Origin: Paraniabella defluvii
GTDB taxonomy: Bacteria; Bacteroidota; Bacteroidia; Chitinophagales; Chitinophagaceae
Length of the DNA: 64,000 bases
Assembly (NCBI GenBank): GCA_019316985.1
Contig: CP079215.1
Location: forward strand, 3,224,001-3,288,000
Direction: 5' to 3'
Below are positions 63,176-64,000 of this stretch, piece by piece; the first letter of the stretch is position 1, and every line of letters begins with the position of its first letter. Below the pieces are notes generated by a model, which was given only the letters and a program-made list of their open reading frames with translations, did no database searches and was not told the DNA's origin. The position numbers and the translations under genes were made by a program.

Positions 63176-63847
63176 TCAGAATTTTACAGCTTTGTATTTC
63201 ATGCATTTATGATGGTATGACAACTGATGTATAAAGCTACATACTTCCCATCCCAAAGTTTGATATAACAACCTGCCTTCTTCGGTTGCAACCAAGAAAT
63301 TGTTGCGCACATTTTTTGATACAGCTATTTTTTCGAGTTCTTTAATCAATAAAGTAGCAAGGCCTTTTCGCTTATGATTTTCTTCAGTAGAAATTCTGTC
63401 ATAAACGGCTAATTCACCTACAATAACAAGATGACCTATAGAAGCCAACTCACCTTCTTCAGTCAGAATTCTGACAACAGTCGTTGAGTTATCGTTTTCT
63501 AATTCTATCTTATAACCATCAGGCATGCTTTTATTTGGAATATGCATCGGGGAGATACAAGACATCATGTACCCCTGAGGTTGAATTACCCATTTTTCTG
63601 ATATTATTTTTATGACCTCCTCGTAAGCGGTACAAACTTTCAAGAAAATCCAAGGTTCACTAATGGTTTCTGAAAGCTGAATAAAGTCTCCATTAAGTTC
63701 TGCAAACACATACCGGGCTTTTTGTTTCTCATAACCAACCTCAACTTTATAACCAGATTTAAACTTCGTGGGCAGGGGTAATTTTCGTGATAATGACCAA
63801 GCATTAAGCCACTTCTCTAAAATATCAGATGAAACAATAATTCCCAT
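63176..63847 (-). CDS. GNAT family N-acetyltransferase
   Basis: This 223-residue intact protein has a GNAT domain in its C-terminal half: VIVGELAVYDRISTEENHKR, then KGLATLLIKELEKIAVSKN with the K-G-L-A acetyl-CoA loop, then FLVATEEGRLLYQTLGWEVC. The N-terminal half is a separate domain of unknown type. Substrate unknown. It is transcribed toward the MBL operon from the right edge, about 300 bases away. The 150 bases to the right edge show no further gene. Confidence 0.85.
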   Translation of the reverse strand: MGIIVSSDILEKWLNAWSLSRKLPLPTKFKSGYKVEVGYEKQKARYVFAELNGDFIQLSETISEPWIFLKVCTAYEEVIKIISEKWVIQPQGYMMSCISPMHIPNKSMPDGYKIELENDNSTTVVRILTEEGELASIGHLVIVGELAVYDRISTEENHKRKGLATLLIKELEKIAVSKNVRNNFLVATEEGRLLYQTLGWEVCSFIHQLSYHHKCMKYKAVKF

Positions 63848-64000
63848 TTTTTTGTCCTACCTATATAGTGTTTAAAGATAACGACTTCTCCAAATACAGC
63901 CGATCGCAACTAAAGAAGATGGGAGAACATTAGTCGTAATCATGACTTTTAGAACTAACCATCTCAAAAATTTTTAATGATTGAATATGTCATAAAGCGA

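Noticed and set aside
1..64000. CRISPR array, rRNA genes, insertion sequences
   Set aside because: No regularly spaced direct repeats, no rRNA segments and no transposase or integrase could be recognised on either strand.

Overview
The window looks like an accessory, mobile-element-rich stretch of a Bacteroidota genome, most likely Chitinophagaceae or a close relative (Chitinophagia/Sphingobacteriia). The assignment rests on gene families typical of that phylum: DUF4134 (TraE-type) and DUF1896-like conjugation genes, a toprim primase with MobA/MobB and a VirD4-type coupling protein, a PRTRC cassette, an OMP_b-brl_3 outer-membrane barrel, LytTR/LytS two-component systems, a hybrid sensor with LuxR output, DUF5700 and HXXEE proteins, and a TAnnTTTG promoter element. 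All family assignments were made by eye from protein motifs; no database search was run.

Layout. (1) 1-2642, minus strand: the end of a conjugative-transfer module (methylase/helicase running off the left edge, DUF1896-like, DUF4134, a one-TM protein). (2) 2857-10557: a lipoprotein, an orphan MacB-type permease, an RteC-like protein, a hybrid sensor kinase/response regulator/LuxR protein, a GNAT and a VOC protein. (3) 11009-40545: a dense mosaic of mostly single-gene units: alpha/beta hydrolases, serine hydrolases of the beta-lactamase fold, three ankyrin proteins (one with a Tat signal), two CPBP membrane proteases, two secreted HExxH proteases, an S41 protease, two SRPBCC and further VOC proteins, and a four-gene operon of LytS kinase, LytTR regulator, methyltransferase and SDR. 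(4) 41127-43988: a second orphan MacB-type permease bracketed by two copies (one truncated) of a small mobile-element gene. (5) 44137-50177, plus strand: primase, a hairpin-rich oriT candidate, MobA, MobB, coupling protein, and a terminator-bounded HEPN-like gene. (6) 50621-56665, plus strand: ssb, DUF932 and the PRTRC cassette (E, C, F-like, B, ThiF). (7) 62814-56858, minus strand: a metallo-beta-lactamase-fold hydrolase, an E2-E1-JAB ubiquitin-like conjugation protein that reads as one triple fusion, a 4-TM protein and a DUF4209-type protein with a HEPN-like RNxxxH motif. (8) A GNAT at the right edge.

How the parts fit. Regions 1 and 4-6 look like parts of one or more integrative conjugative elements (ICEs), with the oriT candidate and relaxase at 45-47 kb and an RteC-like/hybrid-sensor pair as plausible element regulators. 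No integrase is visible, so the ends are not defined. The best candidate for an undescribed system is region 7: a compact operon with intact JAMM, E1 and E2-like motifs but no ubiquitin-like protein and no CD-NTase, so it fits neither the canonical Bil nor CBASS layout.

Caveat. About half of the genes are interrupted by single-base indels, many at homopolymers, and this holds for core transfer genes as well as cargo. Wherever the frames were joined by hand the protein reads on as one family member. The breaks are therefore most simply sequencing or assembly errors, and genes are reported here as whole reconstructed spans with the approximate shift positions noted.
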